A stretch of DNA of 64,000 bases, taken from assembly GCF_019740315.1 (NCBI RefSeq), contig NZ_JAHXZR010000001.1, positions 620,001 through 684,000 of the forward strand, read 5' to 3'. A program made the translations under genes and the position numbers. Numbering within the stretch: the stretch's first letter is position 1; the number at the start of each line of letters is the position of its first letter. Positions 33,609 to 43,747 of the stretch are shown here, one piece after another. Under the pieces are notes generated by a model, which saw only the letters and a list, made by a program, of their open reading frames with translations, did not search any database and was not told the origin of the DNA. This DNA is from Oceanobacter mangrovi (GTDB taxonomy: Bacteria; Pseudomonadota; Gammaproteobacteria; Pseudomonadales; Oceanobacteraceae).

Positions 33609-35060
33609 TTACAGGCCGCCCAGGCAGATGTATTTGGTTTCGAGGAAATCATCGAGACCGTATTTGGAGCCTTCGCGGCCCTGACCGGATTCCTTCACGC
33701 CACCGAACGGAATCACTTCCGAACTCAGCGCCGCTTCGTTGACGCCGACCATGCCGTACTCGATCGCTTCGCTGACCCGGAAAATGCGACCGAGGTCGGA
33801 GGTGTAGACGTAAGCAGCCAGACCGAACTCGGTGTCGTTGGCCATGGCAATCGCTTCGGCTTCGGTTTCGAAGCGGAATACCGGAGCCACCGGGCCAAAA
33901 ATCTCTTCGCGGAATACCCGCATCGAGCTGTTCACATTGGTCAGAATGGTCGGTTCGTAGAAGTGCTCACCTTGCTCGCCCGGCTTGCCGCCCAGCACCA
34001 TAGTGGCGCCTTCGGCAACCGCTTGCTGGACCTTGTCGTGTACTCCCTGAACCGCTTTGGTGGTAATCAATGGGCCATGAGTGGTCTCGGCTGCCTGGCC
34101 GTCACCAACGCGGAACTCACGCACTTTGGCGGCAAATTTCTCGATGAAAGCATCGTAGATACCCGCTTGCACCAGCATGCGGTTGGAGCAGATGCAGGTT
34201 TGGCCGGAGTTGCGATACTTGGCCAGAATCGCCCCGTCTACCGCCCGTTCGAGGTCGGCGTCATCAAACACAATCACTGGCGCGTTGCCGCCCAGTTCCA
34301 TCGAGGTGCGCTTGACGGTATCGGCACACTGTTTCATCAGCAGCTTGCCGACCGGAGTCGATCCCGTGAAGGTCAGCTTGCGCACGATCGGGTTGCTGGT
34401 CATCTCGCCACCAATAGCGGGCGCATCGGTACCGGTCACAATGTTAAATACACCGGCAGGCAATCCGGCACGACGGCCCAATTCGGCAATTGCCAGCGCT
34501 GACAAGGGTGTTTCTGCGGCCGGTTTCAGCACCACAGTGCAGCCAACCGCCAGACCGGGGGCGACCTTGCGGGTGATCATGGCGTTGGGGAAATTCCACG
34601 GCGTAATCGCCGCCACCACCCCAATCGACTGTTTGATGACCAGACCACGACGGTCGATGGTTTGCGGGATGATGTCGCCGTAAACCCGTTTGCCTTCTTC
34701 GGCGAACCACTTCAGAAACGAGGCACCGTAGGCGACTTCACCACGGGATTCGGCCAGTGGTTTGCCTTGCTCGGCGGTCATCAGCAGGGCCAGATCCTCC
34801 TGCGCGTCCATCATCAGCTCGTACCACTTTTCCAGAATGACACTGCGGTCTTTGGCTGAGCGCGCACGCCATTCAGGTAACGCCCGTTCGGCCGCCAGAA
34901 TCGCTTCACGGGTTTCGGCGGTGGCCATTTCGGTCACCTGTGCAAGGCATTCACCGGTCGCCGGGTTGGTTACCTCAAAGGTGTCGCCGGTGATGCCATG
35001 ACGCCATTGGCCATTGATAAAGCCCTGGGTTTGCAGCAAATCAGTGTCGTTCAGTTGCAT
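33609..35060 (-). CDS. gabD: NAD(P)-dependent succinate-semialdehyde dehydrogenase
   Basis: A 483-residue aldehyde dehydrogenase. Visible are TPWNFPNAMITRK (cofactor fold), FTGSTPVGKLLM, the catalytic-glutamate region MELGGNAPVIVFDDAD, and the catalytic-cysteine region NSGQTCICSNRML. The length and the GQGREGSKYG tail are typical of GabD. It would oxidise succinate semialdehyde, or a close analogue, made by the aminotransferase 73 bases downstream in the same direction. It is divergent from the LysR gene at 35174, a common control arrangement. Confidence 0.9.
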   Translation of the reverse strand: MQLNDTDLLQTQGFINGQWRHGITGDTFEVTNPATGECLAQVTEMATAETREAILAAERALPEWRARSAKDRSVILEKWYELMMDAQEDLALLMTAEQGKPLAESRGEVAYGASFLKWFAEEGKRVYGDIIPQTIDRRGLVIKQSIGVVAAITPWNFPNAMITRKVAPGLAVGCTVVLKPAAETPLSALAIAELGRRAGLPAGVFNIVTGTDAPAIGGEMTSNPIVRKLTFTGSTPVGKLLMKQCADTVKRTSMELGGNAPVIVFDDADLERAVDGAILAKYRNSGQTCICSNRMLVQAGIYDAFIEKFAAKVREFRVGDGQAAETTHGPLITTKAVQGVHDKVQQAVAEGATMVLGGKPGEQGEHFYEPTILTNVNSSMRVFREEIFGPVAPVFRFETEAEAIAMANDTEFGLAAYVYTSDLGRIFRVSEAIEYGMVGVNEAALSSEVIPFGGVKESGQGREGSKYGLDDFLETKYICLGGL

Positions 35061-35173
35061 GGGAATCTCCTCGGTATGAGCAGCAATTTACCCGTGCAAA
35101 ATTATGGCTAATATCATTGTTTGAATGGAGTTAGTATTGGATATCCAAAAGTATTGGCCGTCAGGAGAACATC

Positions 35174-36097
35174 ATGGGGCGCAAGAAAGCCGCCTTGCCG
35201 GGGCAGCTCTCCGACCTCGACCTCAGACTGTTACGGGTATTCCGGGCGGTGGTCGAAAGTGGGGGAATCAGTGCTGCTGAATTACGATTGAATCTGGCCA
35301 ACTCGACCATCTCGAATTACATCAGCGATCTGGAAAAGCGGTTGGATATGCGGCTGTGCGAGCGCGGCCGGGCGGGTTTTCAGCTGACCGAACACGGCCG
35401 GGTGGTGTACGACGCCAGTCATGAACTGTTCAACGCGGTGGATGTGTTTCGCAGTAAGGTGAACCAGTCACACCAGCGGCTGACCGGCGAGTTGCAGCTG
35501 GCACTGTCGGAACATCTGCCGGGTGGACCAGACTCGATCATCGTGCGGGCACTTGGCCGTTTCAGCGAGCTGGCTCCGGCGGTACACATAGACATTATCA
35601 CGCTGTCATCGGACGACGTTACCAGTGCGGTGCTGGACAACAAGGTGGATCTGGGAGTGTCGGTACTGCTGCAGCAATATCCGGAACTGCAACAGCTGCC
35701 GTTATTTGATGAACAAATGCTGCTCTATTGCGGTGCTGGTCATCCGCTGTATGGCAAGCGCCATATTCAGCCCGCCGAATTGCAGCAATACCGCTTTGTG
35801 GAGTCGCCACGTTTATTGCCTGGCAAGGAGCTGTCCCCCGATGTGCGACAGTGGAACATCCATGCCCGCGCCCATCATCAGGAAGCCCGGGCCGCGCTGA
35901 TTCTGGGGGGCCATTACCTTGGTATCCTGCCCGAGCATCTGGTACGCGGCTGGGGCTATGACAGCAAACTGCAGGCGATCCTGCCGGAACGCTATTGCTA
36001 TCGTAACCGCTATACCGCGATTTACCGCCGCCGCAGTCGTCATGCTGATGCGGTGGCGCTGTTCTGCGAATGCCTGCAGCAATCTGTTGATGTCTAG
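35174..36097 (+). CDS. LysR-family regulator divergent from gabD
   Basis: A 307-residue LysR regulator. The winged HTH (residues about 14-70, LRVFRAVVESGGISAAELRL, STISNYISDLEKRL) is followed by a co-inducer domain. It faces gabD across 113 bases, so it probably controls the gabD-aminotransferase pair, and perhaps the amidase-to-aldolase operon that ends against it. Its stop (TAG at 36095-36097) overlaps the amidase stop on the other strand. Confidence 0.9.
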   Translation: MGRKKAALPGQLSDLDLRLLRVFRAVVESGGISAAELRLNLANSTISNYISDLEKRLDMRLCERGRAGFQLTEHGRVVYDASHELFNAVDVFRSKVNQSHQRLTGELQLALSEHLPGGPDSIIVRALGRFSELAPAVHIDIITLSSDDVTSAVLDNKVDLGVSVLLQQYPELQQLPLFDEQMLLYCGAGHPLYGKRHIQPAELQQYRFVESPRLLPGKELSPDVRQWNIHARAHHQEARAALILGGHYLGILPEHLVRGWGYDSKLQAILPERYCYRNRYTAIYRRRSRHADAVALFCECLQQSVDV

Positions 36098-37503
36098 GAG
36101 TTACCTTTCGGACGCTGCGGATGCCCGCTTGCAACCAGCGTTTCAAGCTGGCGGCAAGCATTGAATACCAGCGCATCCTTGCCTTTCGCTGCAACGACAT
36201 GCAGCCCCACCGGCATACCCTTGGCCAGACCACACGGCAGCGTTGCAGCTGGTTGCTGTGTGAGGTTGAACGGGTAGGAGAACGGCGTCCACTCCATCCA
36301 GTATTGCTGCTCCGGGCTGCTGGTATCGCGACCGGCTTCGAAGGCGGTGATCGGCAGTGTTGGAGTAATCAACAGATCGTATTGCTGATGGAACATCTCC
36401 ATCCGGGAACCCAGTGCAGCACGGGCATCAACGGCTTTCATGTAATCAGTGATGGCGATTTTCTCACCTTGTTCGGCGATGGCGCGGAAACCCGGATCGA
36501 GCAGCTCACGCTGGATTTCGCTCATGGTCGAAATCACCTTGCCGGCACCGGCAAACCACAGCGTCGAGAACATCTCCAATGGGTCGCTGAAACCCGGGTC
36601 GACCTCTTCTACCTGGGCGCCCAGCTCGACCAGTTTGGCAACGGCCTGATCGACGCACTGGCGCACCGCCGGATCAACGTCGACATAACCCAGCGTCGGG
36701 CTGTAGGCGACCCTCAAGCCTTGCAATGGCTGCTCTGGAATGGCGAACCACTTGCCGTTGAAGTGGCGGTCGGAATACCAGTCGCGTGGGTCGGGTTGGG
36801 CAACCACATCCATCATCAACAGGCTATCAGCCACCGTACGAGTCATGGGCCCCAGATGCGACAGCGTAGTCATGGCACTGGCGGGCCACTGCGGGATATA
36901 GCCAAAGGTTGGTTTGATACCGAATACGCCACAAAAACCGCCCGGAATACGGATAGAACCACCGGCATCGCTGCCCTGATGCAGTACGCCCATATTCAGC
37001 GAAGCCGCCACGGCAGCACCGCCGGAGGAACCACCGGCGGTTTTGGAAATATCCCACGGGTTGCAGGTGATGCCGGTGACGCGGCTGTCGGTGACACCTT
37101 TCCAGCCGAACTCCGGTGATGTGGTCTTGCCCAGAATCACGGCACCGGCCTCGCGCATACGGGCGGCAAAAGGGGCGTCTTCGGTTTGCAAGGCATCCGA
37201 GCTGGTCAGTGAACCACTGCGCATTGGCATGTCTTTGGTTTTGGTCAAATCCTTGATGGAGGACGGCACGCCATCGATCATGCTCAGCGGCGACTTGTTG
37301 AGCCAACGCTTTTCGGATTCGGCCGCTGCCGCCAGTGCCGATTCTTCCGCCACATGACAGTAGGCATTTACGTCCTTGTTGCAGGTTTCGATACGGGCCA
37401 GTGACGCCCTGGTGGCATCGACTGGCGACAGCTCGCCTTGCTTGAACAGCTGCACCAGGGTAACGGCATCCAGCTCGGCGATTTCTTCGTAATCATGGCT
37501 CAT
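36094..37503 (-). CDS. Amidase signature enzyme
   Basis: A 469-residue amidase. The signature region has GVPSSIKDLTKTKDMPMRSG (catalytic Lys in SIKD), then GKTTSPEFGWKGVTDSRVTG, TAGGSSGGAAVAASL and GSDAGGSIRIPGGFCGVFG. That supplies the Ser-cis-Ser-Lys triad. Such enzymes hydrolyse a wide range of amides. It is last in the operon 47167-36094, 23 bases after the cupin gene. GatA is excluded by the absence of gatB/C and the catabolic context. Confidence 0.9.
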   Translation of the reverse strand: MSHDYEEIAELDAVTLVQLFKQGELSPVDATRASLARIETCNKDVNAYCHVAEESALAAAAESEKRWLNKSPLSMIDGVPSSIKDLTKTKDMPMRSGSLTSSDALQTEDAPFAARMREAGAVILGKTTSPEFGWKGVTDSRVTGITCNPWDISKTAGGSSGGAAVAASLNMGVLHQGSDAGGSIRIPGGFCGVFGIKPTFGYIPQWPASAMTTLSHLGPMTRTVADSLLMMDVVAQPDPRDWYSDRHFNGKWFAIPEQPLQGLRVAYSPTLGYVDVDPAVRQCVDQAVAKLVELGAQVEEVDPGFSDPLEMFSTLWFAGAGKVISTMSEIQRELLDPGFRAIAEQGEKIAITDYMKAVDARAALGSRMEMFHQQYDLLITPTLPITAFEAGRDTSSPEQQYWMEWTPFSYPFNLTQQPAATLPCGLAKGMPVGLHVVAAKGKDALVFNACRQLETLVASGHPQRPKGNS

Positions 37504-37526
37504 GGTGACGCTCCTGAAAGTTTGGA

Positions 37527-37838
37527 TTAGCGCTTCATCTCGACTTCAACAAAGATCATCGGCGTGTCGGTGGCGTTGGTGACGTTGTGCTCGACACCGG
37601 CCTTGCGGTAGTAGCTGACACCGGGTTCGATCTCGAACATTCGGGTTCCGTTGGCGTCCTCGATTTTCATGGTGCTTTTGGTGATTGGCGTAATCACGTA
37701 GTCGTACTCATGACGGTGGTGGCCGGTTTGGGCTCCCGGTTCAAAGCTCCAGCGGGTCACGCGTACGTCGTCGTTATCAACATCACAATAGGGAACAGCG
37801 GTTGTGGCTGGGGTTGTAGCTGAGCTGACTTCACACAT
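37527..37838 (-). CDS. Small cupin-domain protein
   Basis: A 103-residue single cupin. Motif 1 is GHHRHEYDYVITP (metal-binding histidines and the Glu), and motif 2 contains KAGVEHNV with a third histidine. The fold may bind a metal and act as an isomerase, a dioxygenase or a sensor; nothing in the sequence decides. It lies between the deacetylase-like gene and the amidase in the catabolic operon. Confidence 0.8.
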   Translation of the reverse strand: MCEVSSATTPATTAVPYCDVDNDDVRVTRWSFEPGAQTGHHRHEYDYVITPITKSTMKIEDANGTRMFEIEPGVSYYRKAGVEHNVTNATDTPMIFVEVEMKR

Positions 37839-37888
37839 CGGATTTATCCTTTTAAAAGGGCTAAAACGGGTTTTTTCCCGGCTTTGAG

Positions 37889-37945
37889 CCGGATTCAGGA
37901 CGGCCGTTATCGCTCGCGATAGCTCAGGGCGAGTGCTGAATCCGG
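37889..37945 (-). other. Structured spacer inside the catabolic operon
   Basis: CCGGATTCAG (37889-37898) and CTGAATCCGG (37936-37945) form a perfect 10-base stem enclosing TATCGC/GCGATA. It sits in the 167-base gap between the deacetylase-like gene and the cupin. There is no T-run after it on the minus strand, so it may be an mRNA processing or stabilising element rather than a terminator. Confidence 0.45.
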
Positions 37946-38005
37946 TAATTGAATGGTGGCAAGCAGCGGTTTGGGATTGCTTACCGGAGCTTTTTTGAAC
38001 GTGCG

Positions 38006-39025
38006 TTACATGAAGTTCTTCAGAATGGCGGCGAGGTTGTCGCCCAGAATCGGCGAGATATAGCCCCCTTCCTGAACAATCACCGTTGGCTTGTCGAGCT
38101 GACGCAGGCGGGCACCAATGCGGGCGTATCCCTCTGTGGTAATGCCCAGCACGGCAAACGGGTCCTGTTCGGAGGCATCCAGCCCCTGGGCAATCACAAT
38201 GGCGTCCGGTGCGAAGGCGCTGACCTGTTGCAAGGCGGTTTCCAGCGCTTGCAGATACACATCATCACCGGTGCCTGCGGGTAATGGCATATTGAGGTTG
38301 TAACCGTAGCCATCATCGGCACCCCGTTCGTGGCTGTAGCCCCAGTAATGTGGATAACAGGCGGCCGGGTCGGCGTGCAGCGAAACCGTCATCACATCAC
38401 GACGATTCCAGAAAATGGCCTGGGTGCCGTTGCCGTGATGCAGGTCGATATCAATGATGGCGACACGCTCGTAGGTCTCGCGCAGCCGTTCGGCGGCAAC
38501 CGCTGAGTTGTTGAGAAAGCAGAAACCGCCAGCGCCGTCAGCATAGGCATGATGACCCGGTGGCCGACACAGCGCATAGGCGAAGCGGGACTCGCCGCGG
38601 GCGACATGGTCGGCGGCGGTCTGGGCGGTCTGGGCCGAGGCATAGGCGCCTTTCCAGGTGCCGGGCCCGACCGGGCAGGAAGTATCCATCAGATGCCAGC
38701 CAACCCGGCCGATGATGTCACTGGGATAAGAAGAGGCATAACGGGACGGGCTGCTTTTGGGAATGATCTCTTCACTGGCGTCCGGCAGTTGTTGCCATTG
38801 GCTGTACACATGTTCGAGAAAATTAAGGTAGTCCGGTGAATGTACCCGCGACAGGATACCCGGGCCGAAATCCTTCGCTTCATCCACCGGAATTTCCAGT
38901 CCCGACAGCGAGGTCAGGAAAATCTCACCACGCTCAGGCAATTCCCGCGCAGCGATGGCCTTGCCATTCTTCATGTAAAACTTCGGGTGATGCAGGCTTT
39001 GCTCTGCACTGTAGAACGCTTTCAT
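38006..39025 (-). CDS. Histone-deacetylase-family amidohydrolase (acetylpolyamine-type)
   Basis: A 339-residue zinc amidohydrolase of the HDAC/AphA superfamily. It has YALCRPPGHHAYADGAGGFC (catalytic His-His), IIDIDLHHGNGTQAIF (zinc Asp and His) and the downstream AQGLDASEQDPFA region with the second zinc Asp. Bacterial relatives remove acetyl groups from acetylpolyamines or other N-acyl amines. The ATG at 39025 has GGAGATT in front; upstream frame extension has no such support. It lies 35 bases after the M20 hydrolase gene. Confidence 0.9.
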   Translation of the reverse strand: MKAFYSAEQSLHHPKFYMKNGKAIAARELPERGEIFLTSLSGLEIPVDEAKDFGPGILSRVHSPDYLNFLEHVYSQWQQLPDASEEIIPKSSPSRYASSYPSDIIGRVGWHLMDTSCPVGPGTWKGAYASAQTAQTAADHVARGESRFAYALCRPPGHHAYADGAGGFCFLNNSAVAAERLRETYERVAIIDIDLHHGNGTQAIFWNRRDVMTVSLHADPAACYPHYWGYSHERGADDGYGYNLNMPLPAGTGDDVYLQALETALQQVSAFAPDAIVIAQGLDASEQDPFAVLGITTEGYARIGARLRQLDKPTVIVQEGGYISPILGDNLAAILKNFM

Positions 39026-39060
39026 TGGTAATCTCCGAGACAGTCTCCGAAAAGACACAG

Positions 39061-40311
39061 TCAGCTGTTTGCGGCTTTCAGCAAGGTGTTGAGCAACAGG
39101 TCACAGCCTTTGGCCAGCTGTTCAGGTGCGGTGTATTCCTTCTCGTTGTGGCTCAGGCCATTTTCGGAAGGCACAAAGATCATGGCGGTTGGCGCAATGC
39201 GATTGATGTACACGGCGTCGTGTCCGGCGCCACTCACCAGCGTCATGGATTTTTCTGCAGCCAGGCATTCCCCTGCGGCGGCGGTAATTTCGCCAATGGC
39301 GTCGGCATCAAAAGGTGACGCCGGCAGGCCCCAGAATTGCTCGATGCTGACTCTGAGGTTGCGGGCATCGGCGAGGGCGTGAATCAGCGCTTTGGCTTTT
39401 TGCTCAAGGGCTTCAAGGGCATCGTCGCTGGCTTCGCGGAGGTCGAGTGAGAAAACCACTTCGCCCGGCGAGACGTTCACCGACGCCGATGGAATATCCA
39501 GCTCACCAATGGTGCAGCGGGTAGAAGCACTGCCAGCGGCGGCCATTTCGGTCAGTTCCGAGATCATTTTGGCGCTGCCCACCAGGGCGTCGTTGCGCAT
39601 TTCCATCGGGCTTGGGCCAGCGTGACAGGACTGACCACTGACGTGCACCCGATACCAGCGCATGCCCAGCACACCGGAGACAATACCAACGTCGATCTTG
39701 TTGGCTTCCAGAACCGGGCCCTGCTCAATATGCAGCTCGAAGTAGCGGTGGATCGGCGTACGGGTCTGGCTGTCGGTGGTGTAATTGGACAGGGCCAGTG
39801 CTTCGGCTACTGTGATGCCATCGATGTCTGTCTGGGCCAGCGCTTCTTCCAGGGTAAACACCCCGGCAAATACGCCGGAGCCAAGCATCGCCGGTTTGAA
39901 GCGGGCACCTTCTTCGTTGGTCCAGACGGCCACTTCGATCGGCCGTTCGGTTTCGACCTTGTGTTCATTCAGGGTACGGATGGCTTCGAGGCCGGACAGC
40001 ACCCCATAGATACCGTCAAATTTGCCACCAGTCGGCTGGGTATCCAGATGACTGCCGGTGACTACCGGAGCCAGGTTGTTATCACGACCTGGGCGACGCA
40101 GGAACAGGTTGCCAATGGCGTCAACGCGCAGTGTGCAGCCTTCGGTCTGGCACCAGTCGATAAACAACTGACGGCCACGCAGGTCTTTCTCAGACAGCGC
40201 CAGTCGATGGCAACCACCGACCTTGCTGCCTTTGACGTCGACGTGGCCAATTTCACCGATCGCCATCAGCGATTGCCACAGGCGTTCGCCGTTACTCTTT
40301 AATGCGGTCAT
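39061..40311 (-). CDS. M20-family Zn hydrolase (N-carbamoyl amino acid hydrolase/allantoate-type)
   Basis: A 416-residue hydantoinase/carbamoylase-family enzyme. It has VVTGSHLDTQPTGGKFDG (metal His, Asp), WTNEEGARFKP (Glu-Glu), FELHIEQGPVLE and, near the end, SGAGHDAVYINRIAPTAMIF. Known members cleave N-carbamoyl-L-amino acids, beta-ureidopropionate or allantoate. Start at 40311 has GAGGA before it. It lies 10 bases after the dehydrogenase gene. Confidence 0.88.
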   Translation of the reverse strand: MTALKSNGERLWQSLMAIGEIGHVDVKGSKVGGCHRLALSEKDLRGRQLFIDWCQTEGCTLRVDAIGNLFLRRPGRDNNLAPVVTGSHLDTQPTGGKFDGIYGVLSGLEAIRTLNEHKVETERPIEVAVWTNEEGARFKPAMLGSGVFAGVFTLEEALAQTDIDGITVAEALALSNYTTDSQTRTPIHRYFELHIEQGPVLEANKIDVGIVSGVLGMRWYRVHVSGQSCHAGPSPMEMRNDALVGSAKMISELTEMAAAGSASTRCTIGELDIPSASVNVSPGEVVFSLDLREASDDALEALEQKAKALIHALADARNLRVSIEQFWGLPASPFDADAIGEITAAAGECLAAEKSMTLVSGAGHDAVYINRIAPTAMIFVPSENGLSHNEKEYTAPEQLAKGCDLLLNTLLKAANS

Positions 40312-40321
40312 GGAGGACTCC

Positions 40322-41260
40322 TCAGTAACCAATGTCTTTCAGCACCTGATTGGCTGGCGGTTTACCCGCAGCAAGGCGCTCCACTTCATTGACGATATTG
40401 TCGACCGCCGCCGATGGACGTACGTCGCTGGCGTCGTGGGGGGTAACGAAGATTTTCGGGTGATCCCAGATTTCGTTGTCGACCGGCAGTGGTTCCGGGG
40501 CAAATACATCCAGTGAAGCTCCTGCCAGCTGACCGCTTGCCAGCGCTTCGAACAGGTCTGCCGGGACCAGATGATGACCGCGGCCGATATGGATCAGGTA
40601 GCCGCCAGACTTCATTTTGGCGAAGGTGTCTCGGTTGAGAATGCCCCAGGTTTCGTCGGTCAACGGCAGCACGCAAATCAGCACTTCGGTGCGTTCGAGG
40701 AAGGCATCGAACTGTTCAGTGCCTGAAAATACCCGGATATCCGGGTTGCCCAGCGGGGTGTCGCTTTTGCGCCAGCCAGCAACGTCATAACCCAGTGCGT
40801 AACAGTCGTTAGCCAGCTTTTCGCCCATAAAGCCCATGCCGAGAATGCCGACACTGATATCCGCCGGTGCCCGCATCGGGTGGCGAATCCACTCATGCCG
40901 CAGCTGCTGCTGACGATAGCGTTCAAAATTGCGCTGGTGGCCGATGATGTGCCAGAGCGCGAAAGTACTCATGATCGAGGCCTGTTCCGGGTCGCGGTTG
41001 CGGCAAACAATGACGTCGTCGCGCAGGCTCGGGCAAGCGAGGATGTTATCCACACCGGCGGCAGTGGACGCCACCAGTTTTACGTTGGGATAACGGTCGA
41101 AAAAATCGGCATCCGGGTGCCACAGCAGAGCGAAGGTGATTTCCTCCGGGTTGTGCGGCATGTCGGTGCTGACCACCTCAAAGGTGTCGGCGTAGCGGCC
41201 AAAGCTTTCCAGATAAGGCTCCTGACTCACCACGCGGATTTGTACTATTCCCTTGTGCAT
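40322..41260 (-). CDS. D-2-hydroxyacid dehydrogenase (glyoxylate/hydroxypyruvate reductase-like)
   Basis: A 312-residue NAD(P)-dependent enzyme. The nucleotide-binding loop is GILGMGFMGEKLA (about residues 138-150), the catalytic Arg lies in IGRGHHLV and the catalytic His in TPHDAS. It resembles GhrA-type reductases of 2-keto acids. Its ATG shares bases with the stop of the ABC ATPase gene (TGATG), so it is coupled to the transporter. Its place in the pathway is unclear. Confidence 0.85.
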   Translation of the reverse strand: MHKGIVQIRVVSQEPYLESFGRYADTFEVVSTDMPHNPEEITFALLWHPDADFFDRYPNVKLVASTAAGVDNILACPSLRDDVIVCRNRDPEQASIMSTFALWHIIGHQRNFERYRQQQLRHEWIRHPMRAPADISVGILGMGFMGEKLANDCYALGYDVAGWRKSDTPLGNPDIRVFSGTEQFDAFLERTEVLICVLPLTDETWGILNRDTFAKMKSGGYLIHIGRGHHLVPADLFEALASGQLAGASLDVFAPEPLPVDNEIWDHPKIFVTPHDASDVRPSAAVDNIVNEVERLAAGKPPANQVLKDIGY

Positions 41261-42906
41261 CAGGCGATCTTCCCTACGGCTGGTTGTGGTTGATGGCCAC
41301 TGCGCCAGTCGGCCCCCGGAATCGATTCGATCAGATTGCGGGTGTAGTCGTGTTGCGGGTCTTCGAAGACGGCTTTGGTTTCGCCCGCCTCGACGATTTG
41401 GCCGTGTTTCATAACGATGATGCGATCACACACCTGAGCGGCAACACGCAGGTCGTGGACCACGAACAGCACCGCCAGATTGAGCTTCTTCTTGAGGGTA
41501 TCGATCAGCTCCAGAATCTGCGCTTGTACCGATACGTCGAGGGCTGAGATTGCTTCGTCTGCCACCAGAACCTGTGGGTTGTGAGCCAGAGCGCGAGCAA
41601 TACCGACACGCTGGCGCTGACCACCGGAGAATTCATGGGGGTAGCGGTCCAGTGCGGTTTCCGGCAGTTCCACCAGTGCCAGCAGTTCTTTCGCCCGTTG
41701 CATGGCTTCCGCCACCGGCACGCCCTGGGCAATGGGGCCATCGGCGATGATGCGACCGACCGTCTTGCGTGGGTTCAGCGAGGCATAGGGGTCCTGGAAT
41801 ACCATCTGGATCTTTTTGCGATAGGGCGCCAGCGCCTTGTTGTCGAGATCCTGAATGGCATCGCCATCGAGCAGGATTTCACCGCTGTCAGACTCTAACA
41901 GGCGTACGATGCAACGGCTGACGGTGGATTTGCCGGAACCGGATTCGCCCACCAGACCGAGGGTTTCGCCACGGTACAGATCAAAATTCACATCACGGGC
42001 GGCGTGTACGGTGCGGCCGGGTTTGAACCAGCTGCCTGGTGAAACATAGGTTTTGCACAGCGATTTCACTGACAGCGCCGGGCGCTGCTTGCTGCGGTCC
42101 TGAACTTCACGCTCAGGGGCGACCAGTGGTGGCACCGCGGCAATCAGCTTCTTGGTGTAGTCGTGCTGCGGATCGTTGAGCACCTGTTGGGCGTCACCGA
42201 TTTCGACCATCTTGCCGTACTGCATCACCACCACGCGGTCGGCGATTTCGGCCACTACGCCAAAGTCGTGGGTAATGAACATCACCGCGGTACCGTGCTT
42301 GCGTTGCAGCTCCTTGATCAGGTGCAGAATCTGCGCCTGGGTCGTCACATCCAATGCGGTGGTTGGCTCATCGGCAATCAGGATTGATGGCTCCAGTGCC
42401 AGCGCCATGGCGATCATGACCCGCTGGCGCTGACCACCGGAGAGCTGGTGTGGATACACCTTCATGGCCTTTTCCGGGTCTGGCAGGCCAACGTCCTTGA
42501 GCAGCTCCAGCGTGCGGGCCTGACGCTGCTGTTTGCTCATGTCGCTGTGGATCAGGAACACTTCACCAATCTGGTCTTCGATGCGCATCAACGGGTTCAG
42601 CGCTGTCATCGGCTCCTGGAAAATCATGCTGATACGGTTACCACGCATCTTGCGGGCACGACGTTCTTCCAGTGACACCAGATCGTGGCCATCAAAGGTG
42701 ATGGCGCCTCGTTCGGCCTGAATCGCCTTTGGCAGCAGCCCCATGATGGCGTTGGCGGTCATGGATTTACCGGAACCGGATTCACCCACTACACAGAGGA
42801 TTTCGCCGGGGTTAAGTGCATAGCTGAGGTTCTGCACAGCGTAAGGGCGATCAGCACCTTCGGGCAGTCGGATCGACAGATCTTCTACTTTCAAAAGCGG
42901 TTTCAT
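41260..42906 (-). CDS. Double-ATPase subunit of a peptide-type ABC importer
   Basis: A 548-residue fusion of two ABC ATPase domains (like GsiA/YejF). Domain 1 has [18 protein letters not shown] and [12 protein letters not shown]; domain 2 has [18 protein letters not shown] and [12 protein letters not shown]. Both halves keep complete Walker A, signature and Walker B motifs. It powers the importer formed by the two permeases just upstream and the 44792 binding protein. Confidence 0.95.
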   Translation of the reverse strand: MKPLLKVEDLSIRLPEGADRPYAVQNLSYALNPGEILCVVGESGSGKSMTANAIMGLLPKAIQAERGAITFDGHDLVSLEERRARKMRGNRISMIFQEPMTALNPLMRIEDQIGEVFLIHSDMSKQQRQARTLELLKDVGLPDPEKAMKVYPHQLSGGQRQRVMIAMALALEPSILIADEPTTALDVTTQAQILHLIKELQRKHGTAVMFITHDFGVVAEIADRVVVMQYGKMVEIGDAQQVLNDPQHDYTKKLIAAVPPLVAPEREVQDRSKQRPALSVKSLCKTYVSPGSWFKPGRTVHAARDVNFDLYRGETLGLVGESGSGKSTVSRCIVRLLESDSGEILLDGDAIQDLDNKALAPYRKKIQMVFQDPYASLNPRKTVGRIIADGPIAQGVPVAEAMQRAKELLALVELPETALDRYPHEFSGGQRQRVGIARALAHNPQVLVADEAISALDVSVQAQILELIDTLKKKLNLAVLFVVHDLRVAAQVCDRIIVMKHGQIVEAGETKAVFEDPQHDYTRNLIESIPGADWRSGHQPQPAVGKIA

Positions 42907-42907
42907 A

Positions 42908-43747
42908 TCAGCTCTCCCGGCTACCGGACAGTTTCGGGTTCAGTGCTTCGTTGAGTCCTTCGCCGACCAGATTCAGCGCCAGCACGGTGAGGGCGATGGC
43001 AATGCCGGGGAAGAAACTCAGCCACCAGGCCTGGCGGATCACGGTGCGGGCGGCACCGATCATGTAGCCCCACGACATAATTTCCGGGTCGCCGAGACCG
43101 AGGAACGACAGCGAGGATTCCAGCAGAATCGCGGTCGCCACCATCAACGAGGCCATGACGATGATGGGCGACAGGGTATTCGGCAGAATTTCCTTGAGGA
43201 TGATGTTGTGGTCGCTCTGGCCATTGAGGCGGGCGGCCAGTACGTATTCCTGATTGCGCAGCGCCATGAATTCACCACGCACCAGACGCGCCACCGGTGG
43301 CCAGCTCACCAACGCAATCGCCAGCGTGATGGAGTACACCGACGGCTCGAAGATGGCGACGATCACAATCGCCAGCGCAAAGCTTGGTACGGTCTGGAAA
43401 ATCTCGGTGAAGCGCATCAGGGCTTCGTCGATCCAGCCGCCGAAGTAACCGGCGCTGGCACCCAGTGGAATACCGATCAGCAGCGCGATCATGGTGGAGA
43501 TCAGACCAACCAGCAGGGAAATTCGGGTGCCGTATACCAGCCCGGCCAGCACATCACGGCCCATGGTGTCGGTGCCCAACATCAGACTGCCGTTTTCCAG
43601 TGGTGGCATGAACGGCCGGTTCACCATGCGCCATGGTGAGGTTTCATAGAGGTAGGGGCCAAAGATGGCGACCAGTATGAGTAACGCCAGCACGATCAGT
43701 CCGAACAGCGCTACCTTATTGCTTGATAGTTTTTTCAGAATACTCAT
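42908..43747 (-). CDS. Peptide-type ABC importer permease (DppC-like)
   Basis: A 279-residue permease with about six membrane segments. It has the EAA-loop-type region (AARLNGQSDHNIILKEILPN) and the binding-protein-dependent transport fold. The N-terminal segment (FGLIVLALLILVAIFGPYLY) is characteristic of DppC. It overlaps the DppB-like gene by 4 bases. Confidence 0.93.
   Translation of the reverse strand: MSILKKLSSNKVALFGLIVLALLILVAIFGPYLYETSPWRMVNRPFMPPLENGSLMLGTDTMGRDVLAGLVYGTRISLLVGLISTMIALLIGIPLGASAGYFGGWIDEALMRFTEIFQTVPSFALAIVIVAIFEPSVYSITLAIALVSWPPVARLVRGEFMALRNQEYVLAARLNGQSDHNIILKEILPNTLSPIIVMASLMVATAILLESSLSFLGLGDPEIMSWGYMIGAARTVIRQAWWLSFFPGIAIALTVLALNLVGEGLNEALNPKLSGSRES

Noticed and set aside
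33534-34502. Long plus-strand frame opposite gabD
   Set aside because: It is a shadow of the aldehyde dehydrogenase gene and has no family pattern.
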